Shown here piece after piece: positions 16,970 through 26,282 of a stretch of 64,000 bases of DNA. The number at the start of each line of letters is the position of its first letter. The first letter of the stretch is position 1. The stretch spans positions 1-64,000 of the forward strand of contig JAAEOA010000332.1 of assembly GCA_024223715.1 (NCBI GenBank), given 5' to 3'. The notes below the pieces were generated by a model. It was given only the letters and a program-made list of their open reading frames with translations. It ran no database searches and was not told where the DNA came from. Origin of the DNA: a bacterium (GTDB lineage Bacteria > Krumholzibacteriota > Krumholzibacteriia > LZORAL124-64-63). Made by a program: the position numbers and the translations under genes.

Positions 16970-18217
16970 CTAAGCCATACCAGGGTACAGCGGAAACGAT
17001 TGACACAGATCTTCAGCCTCAGCACGCAGGGCGTCCAACTTATCCTGGTTCTCCTGATTTTGAACAGCTGAATCAATAATATGGGCAATGCGACCCATTT
17101 CTTCTACACCCATTCCCCGAGTTGTCAGGGCAGGAGTTCCCAAACGAACACCACTGGTCACGAAGGGGCTTTCTTTATCAAAAGGAACAGTGTTTTTATT
17201 ACACGTGATGCCAACATGCTCAAGCAACTCCTCCATGGCTTTTCCAGTCAGGCCTTTGCCGGCAACATTCACCAAAAGCAAATGGTTGTCTGTGCCGCCA
17301 CTGACCAAGTGAAAACCACGTTCCATCAGGGCATCGCCCAAAGCCTTGGCATTGTCCACCATGCTCTTCGCGTATAACTTAAAGTCACCCTGCATACACT
17401 CCTGGAAACAAACAGCTTTGGCCGCCACCACATGCATCAGAGGGCCGCCTTGTATGCCAGGGAAATTCATTTTATTAATGGCTTTGAATTTGTCTTTCCT
17501 ACTCAACACCAAACCACCACGAGGACCCCGCAGTGTTTTATGAGTAGTGCTGGTCACCACATCACAGAAAGGCACTGGACTTGGGTGAACGCCACCGGCA
17601 ACGAGGCCGGCAATGTGAGCCATATCAAACATCAGGATGGCATCAATTTCGTCAGCAATGCTGCGCAGTTTTTCATAATCCCAAAAACGGGGATAAGCGC
17701 TGGCGCCACCGACAAGCATTTTGGGCCGTTCGGCCAAAGCCTGAGTTCGAAGTTTGTCGTAATCAATGGTTTCAGTGTCAGGACTGACTTCGTAATGCAA
17801 AGCATCGAATAGTAAGCCACTGAAGTTTACTGGATGCCCGTGTGTAAGGTGTCCACCATGACTGAGGCTAAGGCCCAGAATTTTATCGCCAGGCTTCAGG
17901 AAGGCCAGATAGGCGGTCATATTGGCTGTTGAACCACTGTGAGGTTGAACATTGGCCCGTTCGGCACCAAAAAGAGCCATGGCCCGCCGTTTAGCCAGCA
18001 TCTCGGCTTCATCCACATGCACACAACCACCATAGTACCGTTTTTTGGGATACCCTTCGGCATATTTATTGGTCAGGGTCGAACCCATGGTTTCCATCAC
18101 CGCTCGGCTGGTGAAGTTTTCACTGGCGATCATTTCCAGCTGGTTACGCTGACGTCCCAGTTCAGCCTCGAGAATATCTGCAATTTCCGTATCCACTTGA
18201 CGCACTTGATCGTACAT
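16970..18217 (-). CDS. glyA: Serine hydroxymethyltransferase
   Basis: GlyA interconverts serine and glycine with tetrahydrofolate, supplying 5,10-methylene-THF, hence one-carbon units for the purine genes nearby. 415 residues. Seen: [45 protein letters not shown], and [13 protein letters not shown] with PLP Lys227. ATG at 18217 follows AGGAG by seven bases and sits four bases after the rpiB stop. An in-frame ATG upstream lies inside rpiB and is unlikely. rpiB-glyA-nrdR form one transcription unit. Confidence 0.98.
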   Translation of the reverse strand: MYDQVRQVDTEIADILEAELGRQRNQLEMIASENFTSRAVMETMGSTLTNKYAEGYPKKRYYGGCVHVDEAEMLAKRRAMALFGAERANVQPHSGSTANMTAYLAFLKPGDKILGLSLSHGGHLTHGHPVNFSGLLFDALHYEVSPDTETIDYDKLRTQALAERPKMLVGGASAYPRFWDYEKLRSIADEIDAILMFDMAHIAGLVAGGVHPSPVPFCDVVTSTTHKTLRGPRGGLVLSRKDKFKAINKMNFPGIQGGPLMHVVAAKAVCFQECMQGDFKLYAKSMVDNAKALGDALMERGFHLVSGGTDNHLLLVNVAGKGLTGKAMEELLEHVGITCNKNTVPFDKESPFVTSGVRLGTPALTTRGMGVEEMGRIAHIIDSAVQNQENQDKLDALRAEAEDLCQSFPLYPGMA

Positions 18218-18221
18218 GGGC

Positions 18222-18701
18222 CTACTCCTGTTTCTGATGGTCATTTTCCCAGGCAATGATTTTATCAACACGACGGGCATGGCGCCCGCCTTCAAATTCA
18301 CTATTCAACCAGGCTTTGGTCAGTTCCAGAGCTGTTTCCGGGTCAACTCCATCTCCACTGAGGCACAACATGTTGCTATCGTTATGCTGACGAGTGGTTT
18401 GAGCCTGAGTGACAGTAAAGCACAAACTGGCCCTTACCCCCATGACCTTATTGGCGGCAATGCTCATCCCGATGCCGGATCCACAAATAAGAATTCCAGC
18501 CACAGCTTCAGAATTTCCAACCATTTGAGCAGCAAGTAGAGCGGAATCAGGGTAATCAAAGCTGTTGGTATCGTGGCAGCCAAAATCTTCCACACGGTAC
18601 CCTTCAGCTTTGAGGTATTCAGCAATAAGGTTTTTATGGGTCACACCGCGGTGGTCGGAACCCAGCGAGATGGTTTTGTTGACCTTTTGGTTTTCCGCCA
18701 T
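18222..18701 (-). CDS. rpiB: Ribose 5-phosphate isomerase B
   Basis: RpiB interconverts ribose 5-phosphate and ribulose 5-phosphate, feeding the PRPP used by the purine genes around it. 159 residues. Seen: GSDHRG (substrate binding), YPDSA, and [16 protein letters not shown] with catalytic Cys73, then RQHND. ATG at 18701 is preferred over a TTG six bases upstream; neither has a strong ribosome site. It lies between the YwlE-like phosphatase gene and glyA, the order also found in Bacillus (ywlE-ywlF-glyA region). Confidence 0.95.
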   Translation of the reverse strand: MAENQKVNKTISLGSDHRGVTHKNLIAEYLKAEGYRVEDFGCHDTNSFDYPDSALLAAQMVGNSEAVAGILICGSGIGMSIAANKVMGVRASLCFTVTQAQTTRQHNDSNMLCLSGDGVDPETALELTKAWLNSEFEGGRHARRVDKIIAWENDHQKQE

Positions 18702-18725
18702 TTCCAAATCTCGTTTTCTGGGATG

Positions 18726-19214
18726 TTATTCCCGGTTTTCTATCAACCCGGAAAAAACCGGGCCCCATTCCAAGACAAGCCTATGAATTTGTTTTGCAGC
18801 CAATTCATAGGATATTAGTGATTCCCCAAAAGGATCATCAACTTCTTCACAATCTGGTGAATAAGCTAATTCATTCAGGTCCAGACCTGGAGCCCCCAGG
18901 ACACCGGTTTTTCCATCGTACAATGAACAGTATCTTGAACGGGCTATTGCCGCATGGGACCGGGTCATTCCAATTAGCCAGACTGTATCCTGCAATTGCT
19001 CACGAGATACCTGAGAAGAGCAATGAGCTGAAAGGTCCAGTCCCTGTTCAGCAGCAATCTGCAGAGATTCTTCCGAGGCAGAATGCCGCCCCACAACCTG
19101 CAACCCTGCTGACTCGAAAACAATGCCAATCTGTCCGAATGCATCCCGGGCAAAAACTTCAGCCAAGGGGCTGCGGCACGTATTTCCTGTACATACAAAA
19201 ATGACTCTGGCCAC
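18726..19214 (-). CDS. Low-molecular-weight phosphatase, YwlE-like (probable protein-arginine phosphatase)
   Basis: A 162-residue LMW-PTP-fold phosphatase. Seen: the CX5R loop CTGNTCRS (Cys8 nucleophile, Arg14) and general-acid Asp in DDPFG. In the Bacillus protein-arginine phosphatase YwlE the Thr in CTGNTCR selects phosphoarginine over phosphotyrosine; this protein has the same Thr (Thr12), so arginine specificity is a reasonable inference. GTG at 19214 has AAGGA seven bases upstream; a TTG at 19265 has none. Gene order tsaC, phosphatase, rpiB, glyA matches that around Bacillus ywlC-ywlE-ywlF-glyA, supporting the assignment. No McsB kinase in this window. Confidence 0.88.
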   Translation of the reverse strand: MARVIFVCTGNTCRSPLAEVFARDAFGQIGIVFESAGLQVVGRHSASEESLQIAAEQGLDLSAHCSSQVSREQLQDTVWLIGMTRSHAAIARSRYCSLYDGKTGVLGAPGLDLNELAYSPDCEEVDDPFGESLISYELAAKQIHRLVLEWGPVFSGLIENRE

Positions 19215-19322
19215 ATGAATATCCTTCGCCGCAGAAATATGCCCAAAGCCATTCAACTCTGACAAAATTAGGAGAAATACCGGGTGGGGTCAAGCAATGG
19301 CTTCTTACGAAAGCCAGCATTA

Positions 19323-19901
19323 TTAACCGGGCAATGAAAAAGGCCCGGGCCTGAGAATCTGAGGTTCATCGCCACACAAATTTACCAGAGCACTGGCCTG
19401 ACTGTGAATCGCAATATCGGTTTTAGATTTCCAGAGTCCATCAACCTCATTTTGGAAATGATGCCATGCTTCATTCATGTTCAAATGTGGTGTTTGGCCT
19501 TGCCGATTTGAGCTGGTGGAAGCTAAGGCCCCCCCTGCCTGAAGGACCAGATCCTGCAATTCCGGAAAATCAGGCACTCTGATGGCTACCGAACCTTCAG
19601 CAGCAACCACAGCAGCCGGTGTTCCGCTGGCGGCAGGCAAAATCAAAGAAAACGGCCCTGGCCAGCATTGCCGGCAAATGTTTTCCTGCCAGGCATCAAG
19701 AGACGAGCAGTACTGTAAAGCCTGGTTAAGCGAACCTGCCAGAATAAGCATGGGCTTTCCCTGAGTTCGTCCCTTTATTTCCTGGATACGTTTTATTGCA
19801 ATACCATTGTCAGCACGGCAGTGCAGCCCCGGCAAAGTATCAGTCTGCAACAGCAAAACACCGCCACGGCTGAGAGCCGTGGCGGCATTATTGGAATTCA
19901 T
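19323..19901 (-). CDS. tsaC: L-threonylcarbamoyladenylate synthase (TsaC/Sua5 family)
   Basis: The family makes threonylcarbamoyl-AMP for t6A37 in ANN-decoding tRNAs. 192 residues (YrdC-length, without the Sua5 C-terminal domain). Seen: QTDTLPGLHC (usual PTDT), KGRTQGKPM (KxR), SVAIRVPDFP, and STSSNRQG (SxN). ATG at 19901 is chosen; TTG at 19916 is possible, and neither has a strong ribosome site. It follows purE by 17 bases and is probably the last gene of purD-purE-tsaC. Confidence 0.9.
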   Translation of the reverse strand: MNSNNAATALSRGGVLLLQTDTLPGLHCRADNGIAIKRIQEIKGRTQGKPMLILAGSLNQALQYCSSLDAWQENICRQCWPGPFSLILPAASGTPAAVVAAEGSVAIRVPDFPELQDLVLQAGGALASTSSNRQGQTPHLNMNEAWHHFQNEVDGLWKSKTDIAIHSQASALVNLCGDEPQILRPGPFSLPG

Positions 19902-19918
19902 AAAAGGAACTTTCAAAA

Positions 19919-20407
19919 CTACCGGCCGCCTCGGGCCAGTTCCTTACGATAAAGCTCCACCTGTTCAGCAACTTTGTCATCCTTCAAAGCCAGCATCCGG
20001 GCAGCCAGACAAGCGGCATTCCGTGCTCCGGCGCTTCCGACCGCCACAGTGGCCACAGGCACTCCAGGCGGCATTTGAACAATCGACAACAGAGCATCCA
20101 CCCCAGCCAGTGGCCCTGAAGCAACAGGCACACCAATAACCGGTTTGCCGGTCATGGAAGCCACTACGCCAGGCAAATGGGCGGCCATTCCGGCAGCGGC
20201 CACAAATATTTCCGTTCCACCTTTTTCACTGGCGGAAATGATGCGCTTTAATTTGGCTGGTTGCCTATGTGCTGAAGCAACTTCCACATTGTAAGTGAGG
20301 CCGAAGCGCTCCAGCAGGGGGTACATGCCTTCAATAACCGGCAAATCACTTTTACTCCCCAGAAGGATCACAACATTGGAGGTTTTTTTACCTTTTTTTG
20401 CAGCCAT
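19919..20407 (-). CDS. purE: N5-carboxyaminoimidazole ribonucleotide mutase (PurE)
   Basis: PurE performs the carboxylation step giving CAIR in purine synthesis. 162 residues. Seen: GSKSDLPVIEGM, SAHRQP (conserved SAHR with a Gln where class I usually has Thr), FVAAAGMAAHLPGVVA, and GVPVASGPLAGVDALLSIVQMP. The pattern fits the class I mutase type, which needs PurK; no purK is in the window. The ATG shares one base with the purD stop (TAATG), and AGGAG lies upstream within purD, so the two are coupled. Confidence 0.97.
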   Translation of the reverse strand: MAAKKGKKTSNVVILLGSKSDLPVIEGMYPLLERFGLTYNVEVASAHRQPAKLKRIISASEKGGTEIFVAAAGMAAHLPGVVASMTGKPVIGVPVASGPLAGVDALLSIVQMPPGVPVATVAVGSAGARNAACLAARMLALKDDKVAEQVELYRKELARGGR

Positions 20408-21729
20408 TATTTTTCTCCTGATTTACCGATATCACGGCGGAAGACCAAACCTTCAAAATGAGTTTCATCAAGAAGAGCATAAGCAATACCCTGAGCAAGT
20501 TCAAGAGTTGCCCCGGTCCCCACGGCACCCAGGACCCGGCCTCCATTGGTAACCACTGAGCCATCATCATTCAACTTGGTGCCTGCCTGAATAACCCAAC
20601 GATCGTCACTGACTTCCGGGGGGAAATCAATGGGTCGGCCCTTGATGTATTTACCAGGATATCCATCAGACGCCCCCACCACAACAACCGCTTGCCGCAA
20701 CCAGCTGGAAGCTCCTGCGCCGGGCCAATCCTGGGGAACAATATCTTCCACTTCATGAATCCCCTGGAGAAAATCTCCCAAATTTCCCTGAGATGTCTGG
20801 TAGCACATTTCCAGGAAATCGGCCCTGAGAAGAGGCAGCACAACCTGGGTTTCCGGATCCCCGAATCGACAGTTGAACTCCAGGACCTGAGGTCCGCTCT
20901 CGGTTAGCATCAAGCCAACATAGAGGACACCCCGGTAAGGGATATCTCTGCGACGCAGCTCGGCCAGAATTGGCAAAACAATTCGGGAATCAATTTGGGA
21001 GTACATGGTCGATTCGAGTTTGACTGGAGCAAAGGCTCCCATGCCACCGGTATTCGGACCGGTATCGCCCTCACCAATTCGTTTGTGGTCCCTGCTCGGA
21101 GCTAGCAGGCAGTAGTCCTGGCCATCGGTAACAATGAGAACAGACAGCTCAGGACCAAAAAGGCACTCTTCCATAAGAATGCGCAATCCCGCTCCACCAA
21201 ATTGCTGGTCATCGAGACAGGCTCGAATGAATTCTTCAGCCTCACTGCGGTCACTGCAAACAGCAACGCCTTTCCCCTGAGCAGCCCCACAGGCTTTAAT
21301 GACCACAGGAAGTTTGACATTATCTAAATGTTTAAGTGCAGCATGACTGCTACTGAAAGCCTGATAGGAAGCCGTAGGGACTTTTGCCGATGCCAATATT
21401 TCCTTGCTGAATTCTTTGTCTCCTTCGAGACGTGCCCCCATGGCACCAGGACCAAAAACGTTAATATCCGCTTTGTGCAAATGATCAGAAATACCGGCAA
21501 TCAGAGGATCTTCAGGTCCAACAATGACCAAGTCAATGGCTTCGGCTTTACAAAACCCAACCACTTTCTCAAAGTCCATAACATCCAGATCCAAATTGGT
21601 GGCCACGGAGGCTGTTCCAGGGTTTCCCGGAGCGCAAAAAATAGTAGGTACCTGCTCTGATGCAGCCAATTGCCTGACAATAGCATGCTCCCGTCCCCCG
21701 GACCCTACCACTAGAACTTTCCTGGACAT
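20407..21729 (-). CDS. purD: Phosphoribosylamine-glycine ligase
   Basis: PurD joins phosphoribosylamine and glycine with ATP to form GAR, the substrate of PurN. 440 residues, slightly longer than the usual about 430. Seen: VVGSGGREHAI at the N-terminus, PVVIKACGAAQGKGV (ATP-grasp lysine), PELSVLIVTDG, GEGDTGPNTGGMGAF, and EFNCRFGDPETQ. ATG is preceded by AGGAGGAAACGC, a near-perfect site. It is the first gene of purD-purE-tsaC, with a promoter candidate at 21792-21820 and a leader hairpin at 21765-21781. Confidence 0.98.
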   Translation of the reverse strand: MSRKVLVVGSGGREHAIVRQLAASEQVPTIFCAPGNPGTASVATNLDLDVMDFEKVVGFCKAEAIDLVIVGPEDPLIAGISDHLHKADINVFGPGAMGARLEGDKEFSKEILASAKVPTASYQAFSSSHAALKHLDNVKLPVVIKACGAAQGKGVAVCSDRSEAEEFIRACLDDQQFGGAGLRILMEECLFGPELSVLIVTDGQDYCLLAPSRDHKRIGEGDTGPNTGGMGAFAPVKLESTMYSQIDSRIVLPILAELRRRDIPYRGVLYVGLMLTESGPQVLEFNCRFGDPETQVVLPLLRADFLEMCYQTSQGNLGDFLQGIHEVEDIVPQDWPGAGASSWLRQAVVVVGASDGYPGKYIKGRPIDFPPEVSDDRWVIQAGTKLNDDGSVVTNGGRVLGAVGTGATLELAQGIAYALLDETHFEGLVFRRDIGKSGEK

Positions 21730-21764
21730 GCGTTTCCTCCTGAATACCTGATTGATTAGAATCT

Positions 21765-21781
21765 GGGCGGACCATCCGCCC
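21765..21781 (-). other. Hairpin in the purD leader
   Basis: GGGCGGA (21765-21771) and TCCGCCC (21775-21781) pair perfectly over seven bases with a three-base loop, 36 bases before the purD start. No T-run follows on the - strand, so it is not a terminator as it stands. It may stabilise the mRNA or bind a protein (inference). Confidence 0.5.
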
Positions 21782-21791
21782 CCATATTGGA

Positions 21792-21820
21792 AATTTAAAT
21801 CATCAGGGGTTTATCGACAA
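21792..21820 (-). promoter_or_regulatory. Possible purD-purE-tsaC promoter
   Basis: On the - strand TTGTCG (21820-21815) and TAAATT (21797-21792) are 17 bases apart, both 4 of 6 to consensus. Transcription would begin near 21785, so the hairpin at 21765-21781 would lie at the very 5' end of the message. Confidence 0.38.
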
Positions 21821-21855
21821 CGGTTTTTGCCATAAATTATTCAATGATGGAATTT

Positions 21856-22809
21856 TCAGGAAGCCACAATACGTGTGCCACCTTTTCCTTCAACAGAATT
21901 CAAAAATTCACTTGGAGATGTAATGATAACCTCTCGGCCACCGCCCTCAATAAATGAAACTGCGGATTCAATTTTTGGTCCCATACTACCAGCAGGAAAT
22001 TCCCCATCAGCAAGCATTTGAGAAGCTCTTTCCACTGTCAGAACATCAAGGGCTTCCTGATCCGGTTGGCCAAAGCGGGAATAAACCTTATCAACCTGTG
22101 TTATAATGACCAAGACATCAGCCTCAATAAGCCTTCCCAGCAAATCACTGGCCCTGTCTTTATCGATTACTGCATCGACCCCTTCGAGTTCTCCAGCATC
22201 ATTTTCACGAACCGGGACGCCTCCACCTCCAACAGCAATCACCAAAACACCGGCATCGGCCATGGCTTTGATTGCTTCATACTCCATGACTTCAATGGGT
22301 TGAGGACTGGGAACAACACGCCGCCAGCCACGGTTAGCATCCTCAACCACGGTCCATCCTGTTTCCGCCATAACTTCGGCCGCTTGTTCTTCATCGTAAA
22401 ATGGCCCAATGGGCTTGGTTGGATTGTTAAAAGCCTGATCGTTGGCATCAACACGCACCTGAGTGACAACTGAAGCTACGGGGATTTTTAAGCCTGCCGC
22501 TTTCAGAGAATTCTGCAACGATTGCTGAAGCATAAACCCCAACCCACCCTGACTGTCTGCCCCACAAACGAACATGGGCATTGCGGGAATTCCGTGCAGA
22601 GCCTGGCCTGCATCACAACGCAGAACGATATTGCCCACAACCGGCCCGTTGCCATGGGTCATAACAATATCATGCCCCTGGCTGGCCAAAAGGGATACCG
22701 TGTCCATCGTTTCACGGGTTATTTTCACTTGTTGTTCAAAGGTTCCTTCCAGTCCCACCGGAAGAATGGCATTGCCACCAAGGGCCACTACAAAACGACT
22801 TTTCTCCAT
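21856..22809 (-). CDS. Carbamate kinase
   Basis: Carbamate kinase interconverts carbamoyl phosphate plus ADP with carbamate plus ATP. 317 residues, normal. Seen: VALGGNAILP, THGNGPVVGN, SQGGLGFMLQQSL, VAVGGGGVPV, DKDRASDLLG and GSMGPKIESA. ATG at 22809 follows AAGGAAT; an in-frame codon at 22857 is unsupported. No arginine deiminase, ornithine carbamoyltransferase or other catabolic partner is beside it, so its pathway role (ATP from carbamoyl phosphate, or supply of it) is open. Confidence 0.93.
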   Translation of the reverse strand: MEKSRFVVALGGNAILPVGLEGTFEQQVKITRETMDTVSLLASQGHDIVMTHGNGPVVGNIVLRCDAGQALHGIPAMPMFVCGADSQGGLGFMLQQSLQNSLKAAGLKIPVASVVTQVRVDANDQAFNNPTKPIGPFYDEEQAAEVMAETGWTVVEDANRGWRRVVPSPQPIEVMEYEAIKAMADAGVLVIAVGGGGVPVRENDAGELEGVDAVIDKDRASDLLGRLIEADVLVIITQVDKVYSRFGQPDQEALDVLTVERASQMLADGEFPAGSMGPKIESAVSFIEGGGREVIITSPSEFLNSVEGKGGTRIVAS

Positions 22810-22982
22810 GGTATTCCTTTTATTGCCTCTTGGGGCCACATTCCTGCTATTGAGCAAAACTGATTCAGTAACTCTTATACTGAAATCGCTTTAATATCTG
22901 AAATTGAAAATTAGACGGCCAAAACAGCCAAGTCAACCCAACAAGACATCTGTTCCGGCATATTTTTGGGTTTGATGACAAA

Positions 22983-24632
22983 CTATCCCAGAAATTCCAA
23001 ATACTTTTCAATTTCACGAGCCACTTCCTTGCGAATGCCCGAGCGATCTTGGCCCATTCTCCTGAGATCCACTTTGTTGACGTACTTCACGTGAATGAAT
23101 TTTCGTAAGGTTTTTACCGAGACATTGCAAGGACTGCGCAAACAGATTAAGGGCACCTCCCGGTTCGCAAAACCCTCATGCAAAGCCCGGTCCTGAGCAA
23201 TCGTTTCAATGATCTGCGGATTGCGCGTGCGTTCCGCCACGGCAGCGACCAGCCCCGGCACAGCAATTACTTTGGGATTCCGCAGGAAGCCCAGCAAAAC
23301 ACTTATTGAGGTGATATTTGAGAGAACAAGATTCTTAACGGCTGCCGCCCCCATTTCTTTGGTGTCGGGGTCATCTTCATCAACCTCACTGGAATTTCCT
23401 GAAGTCATAACCAACGGCAAATAGGGGTCTGTATCTTCTGATGACGGCAAACCATGAGGCCAGGTCAATGGATCTTCATCCAGTGGTTTTAACTCCATCT
23501 GAAGCCAGCCATCAACAGCCGTAAGACCTTCGGTAACCCATGATTCCCGTCCGGAAATCAATTGGGAATAATCTCTCTTCTTCTCAAGAATGGATTTCAG
23601 AACTTCCACGTGAGAAGAATCGATGGCCTTACAAAGGATTGGTCCTTCTGCATGGGTCTGAACCAGCCTTACAGCTGAAATCAAATCCAAAGGCAGCCTG
23701 GCCAGACTCTTCTCTTTTAACCTGATATTTAAAGCAGACAAGCGCCCCACAGAGTATCCCAATTGCGATAAAGGCAGAGGATTTTTCACCACGCCCCTAT
23801 GAATTTCGGCCAGGTATTTCAGAGAATCCTCTGCATCCAGGACTTTGAAAATCCCCTGTAATTCATGGCTTTCCAGAACTTCAAGAGCTCTTAGGCCTTG
23901 CCTGATGAATGCTTCCCGGTCCTGGCCATCTTCCACCCAGCCAATGAACTGCCTAATATCGCTGATACTGGAATCGGCACGGCTCAGAATGGGCAAAACA
24001 CGTTGAACAGCAGAAACTCGATAGGGATTGACCGTTCCAGCCAACCGGCTGATTCGCTCTTGCCAGGCATCGGTTTCCATCCGCAGCAAATTAACCAGAA
24101 GAACCCGGTCATCTGAAGGAAGTCCTTTACCTTTGACTACTTCGGACAACAGATTTTCAAGGACGAATTGGATAGTTGTAAATGAATATCCGCACTGTTC
24201 CAAAGGTTCATTGTTCATGCACTGCAGGCTCAATTCCCTGGCAGAAGCCAACCATTGGGAACCAATGGAATCCATTTTTCCCTGATGGGCAACCAAGTTC
24301 AACATTTGCCTGCGTGTACTGGAAAAATGCCGTAAATGAGGAATTAATCGGGCTCCGGCAGTGGTTACGTCGAGATAAGCAGCCAAAAGTCGGGCCCCAC
24401 TCACACTCCCGGCATGGGCTAGATATTGAAGAGCAAGTAAGCTCTCCTTCAAACTTTTGGTCCCAATTTGTTTGCGTAAATACAAGAATAGTTTTCGAGA
24501 TAATTCACTGATGGGTTCGTCTGAATCAGCAAGGGCGGTCATGGCCGAAAGCGCACTCCGATCTGGAGAAAGAATTTCTTTCTCAGGAATGCCTTCAGGC
24601 AAAATGGGCTGAATTGAACAAATTTTGGTCAA
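22983..24632 (-). CDS. Unknown helical-repeat protein
   Basis: A 549-residue, nearly all-helical protein of unknown function. Repeated amphipathic helix pairs (for example LRKQIGTKSLKESLLALQYLAH; VLLGFLRNPKVIAVPGLVAAVA) suggest a HEAT/ARM-like solenoid, used generally as a protein-binding scaffold. A short acidic insertion (about 400-425, SSEVDEDDPDTKE) separates the halves. No signal peptide or membrane segment, so cytosolic. The start is TTG with AAGGA close upstream; the next in-frame ATG (24542) would remove 30 residues. It follows the outer-membrane barrel gene by 66 bases and may be the last gene of that operon. Confidence 0.72.
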   Translation of the reverse strand: MTKICSIQPILPEGIPEKEILSPDRSALSAMTALADSDEPISELSRKLFLYLRKQIGTKSLKESLLALQYLAHAGSVSGARLLAAYLDVTTAGARLIPHLRHFSSTRRQMLNLVAHQGKMDSIGSQWLASARELSLQCMNNEPLEQCGYSFTTIQFVLENLLSEVVKGKGLPSDDRVLLVNLLRMETDAWQERISRLAGTVNPYRVSAVQRVLPILSRADSSISDIRQFIGWVEDGQDREAFIRQGLRALEVLESHELQGIFKVLDAEDSLKYLAEIHRGVVKNPLPLSQLGYSVGRLSALNIRLKEKSLARLPLDLISAVRLVQTHAEGPILCKAIDSSHVEVLKSILEKKRDYSQLISGRESWVTEGLTAVDGWLQMELKPLDEDPLTWPHGLPSSEDTDPYLPLVMTSGNSSEVDEDDPDTKEMGAAAVKNLVLSNITSISVLLGFLRNPKVIAVPGLVAAVAERTRNPQIIETIAQDRALHEGFANREVPLICLRSPCNVSVKTLRKFIHVKYVNKVDLRRMGQDRSGIRKEVAREIEKYLEFLG

Positions 24633-24698
24633 AAAAATCCTTGCTGGTTTGGGTGTAATATCTCATCGGCAATAAATCTCAAAAGTTGAACCCATGAC

Positions 24699-26282
24699 TT
24701 AATATTTTGACCAACTGCCGCGACACCCGGCCCAAATAGTGATTTCATTCGTTTTTTCGGCACTGGCAGTGGCCACTCTTCTCGAACAAGCCAGCGTGAA
24801 CCTTCCCAAAGGGGTATTTAATCGACCTGCCAGCAAAATTTCTGATGACCAATGCCCCCAGTGTCGCGGTAAAACCAAACCCGACAATGGACTTATAGCA
24901 CTGACCAGATCGACAGGATCCCCCCAGGCCCATTGATAGGCGACCAAGGCCCGGATTTTTGAAAACCACATTTTTTTAAAACGCACTCCTGCCAGTGAAC
25001 GCCTGCCGTCACTCGTACTTCCTGAACGGACGAGACTTCGAAACATGATATCCAGCGACTCACTCTTCTGCTCTCTTTTAAAATCAACGGCCAGTACAGA
25101 TCTGGTTTCTGTTTTTATTATCGAGGGAGGCAACCAGGGAAAAGATTCCGACCAGCCAGCCGATTCATTGATTCGATGATTCCACCGGCCCCGGGCTTTC
25201 CAATCAAATTTCAAGGGAACGCTCACTTCGAGATCTAACAACCGTCTTTCATTAACCTTATGTTCGCTCTTCATTTGTGAATTGGTATTTCCTGCAACCA
25301 GGGATTTGATTTTCAACCCCGAAACCAGAGGAATAGCCAGGCGCAAAGCCCAACCAGACCCCAACCACCCCGACAATACACCTGGGCGAAGTGCCATCAA
25401 TGTGGGTGCCCCACCATTGGAACCTGCATTCTGCCACTGAAAATCAATTCCGGCTGGCAAACGGCTTCTGATGGAGACCAACCAGGCAGCCCGCAAAACT
25501 TCGTCCTTATCAGTTTTCCAGCCTGCCCACTCGAATCCCAAACTGGACCTATTGTTGGTCAATTTTCCGTTGATTGAACCTCCTTGCATTCCGGTCTGCA
25601 TGATATACCCACTGGCAAATGAACAAGGACCATAATGCTTTTTAAACTGGAAACCTCGAAACCGTGTGCCGTGATGTTCACCGTACGACTTGCCTTCCAG
25701 ATAACTCATCCCCCAGGAATTTCCAATCCAGTTAAATCCCAAACCCCGAACTGAATTCTTTTCCGCTGAAGATGACCACGGACTTATCTGGTTTCGCTCA
25801 TTTGGCATAGAGTTGGCTGCTGCCAAACCACCAGACCGACCAGGCCGATGCACCAGCAATCCATACCCCATACTCATTCCCAATCCCCCAGCCTGAATAA
25901 TTACCTGCCCAAATTTAGCGGTAACCGCCCCAGTTAACATACGCTGGTCATTGCTATTTTTTAGCCATTTCCCCCGAAAGCTCAAGGGACCAAAACTACC
26001 CTTAAATCGCGATGATGTTCGGATTTCGTTTTCTTGTTTTACTGTCCCATGGAAATTCCACTGCAGTCCAGCGGCTATTTCTGCCAAATACCCGGAAGAT
26101 GGTTGGGTATCAAAAGGAGAATACTCAGCGGGCATATCCGCCGTTTCCAAGGCTTGAAGAACCTCTTGCATTTCTTCCCTGGAAATATCTTCATCTTCCA
26201 CCGATACCTGAGAAGAGGCACGACCAGCCAGAACCACGATCGAAACCAAAAAAAAACCATAAAACAGTAGATTCCTATTCAC
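24699..26282 (-). CDS. Predicted outer-membrane beta-barrel protein
   Basis: A 527-residue exported protein. An N-terminal signal peptide (residues 1-24, ending ASS) is followed by a short helical acidic segment (about 30-60) and then about 450 residues of alternating strands with many aromatic and glycine turns, the look of a 16-strand-or-larger barrel; the last residue is Tyr. The stretch MGYGLLVHRPG followed by SPWSSSAE and SVRGLGF resembles the barrel part of large outer-membrane proteins that in Bacteroidota carry N-terminal helix-hairpin-helix repeats and neighbour lamin-tail genes; those repeats are absent here. This resemblance is from memory and unverified. GTG at 26282 overlaps the preceding stop (GTGA). 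Confidence 0.72.
   Translation of the reverse strand: MNRNLLFYGFFLVSIVVLAGRASSQVSVEDEDISREEMQEVLQALETADMPAEYSPFDTQPSSGYLAEIAAGLQWNFHGTVKQENEIRTSSRFKGSFGPLSFRGKWLKNSNDQRMLTGAVTAKFGQVIIQAGGLGMSMGYGLLVHRPGRSGGLAAANSMPNERNQISPWSSSAEKNSVRGLGFNWIGNSWGMSYLEGKSYGEHHGTRFRGFQFKKHYGPCSFASGYIMQTGMQGGSINGKLTNNRSSLGFEWAGWKTDKDEVLRAAWLVSIRSRLPAGIDFQWQNAGSNGGAPTLMALRPGVLSGWLGSGWALRLAIPLVSGLKIKSLVAGNTNSQMKSEHKVNERRLLDLEVSVPLKFDWKARGRWNHRINESAGWSESFPWLPPSIIKTETRSVLAVDFKREQKSESLDIMFRSLVRSGSTSDGRRSLAGVRFKKMWFSKIRALVAYQWAWGDPVDLVSAISPLSGLVLPRHWGHWSSEILLAGRLNTPLGRFTLACSRRVATASAEKTNEITIWAGCRGSWSKY

Noticed and set aside
21808..21835. Possible sigma-54 promoter (TGGCA...TTGT) before purD
   Set aside because: Spacing between the GG and TTG elements is one base too long and GC is replaced by GT.
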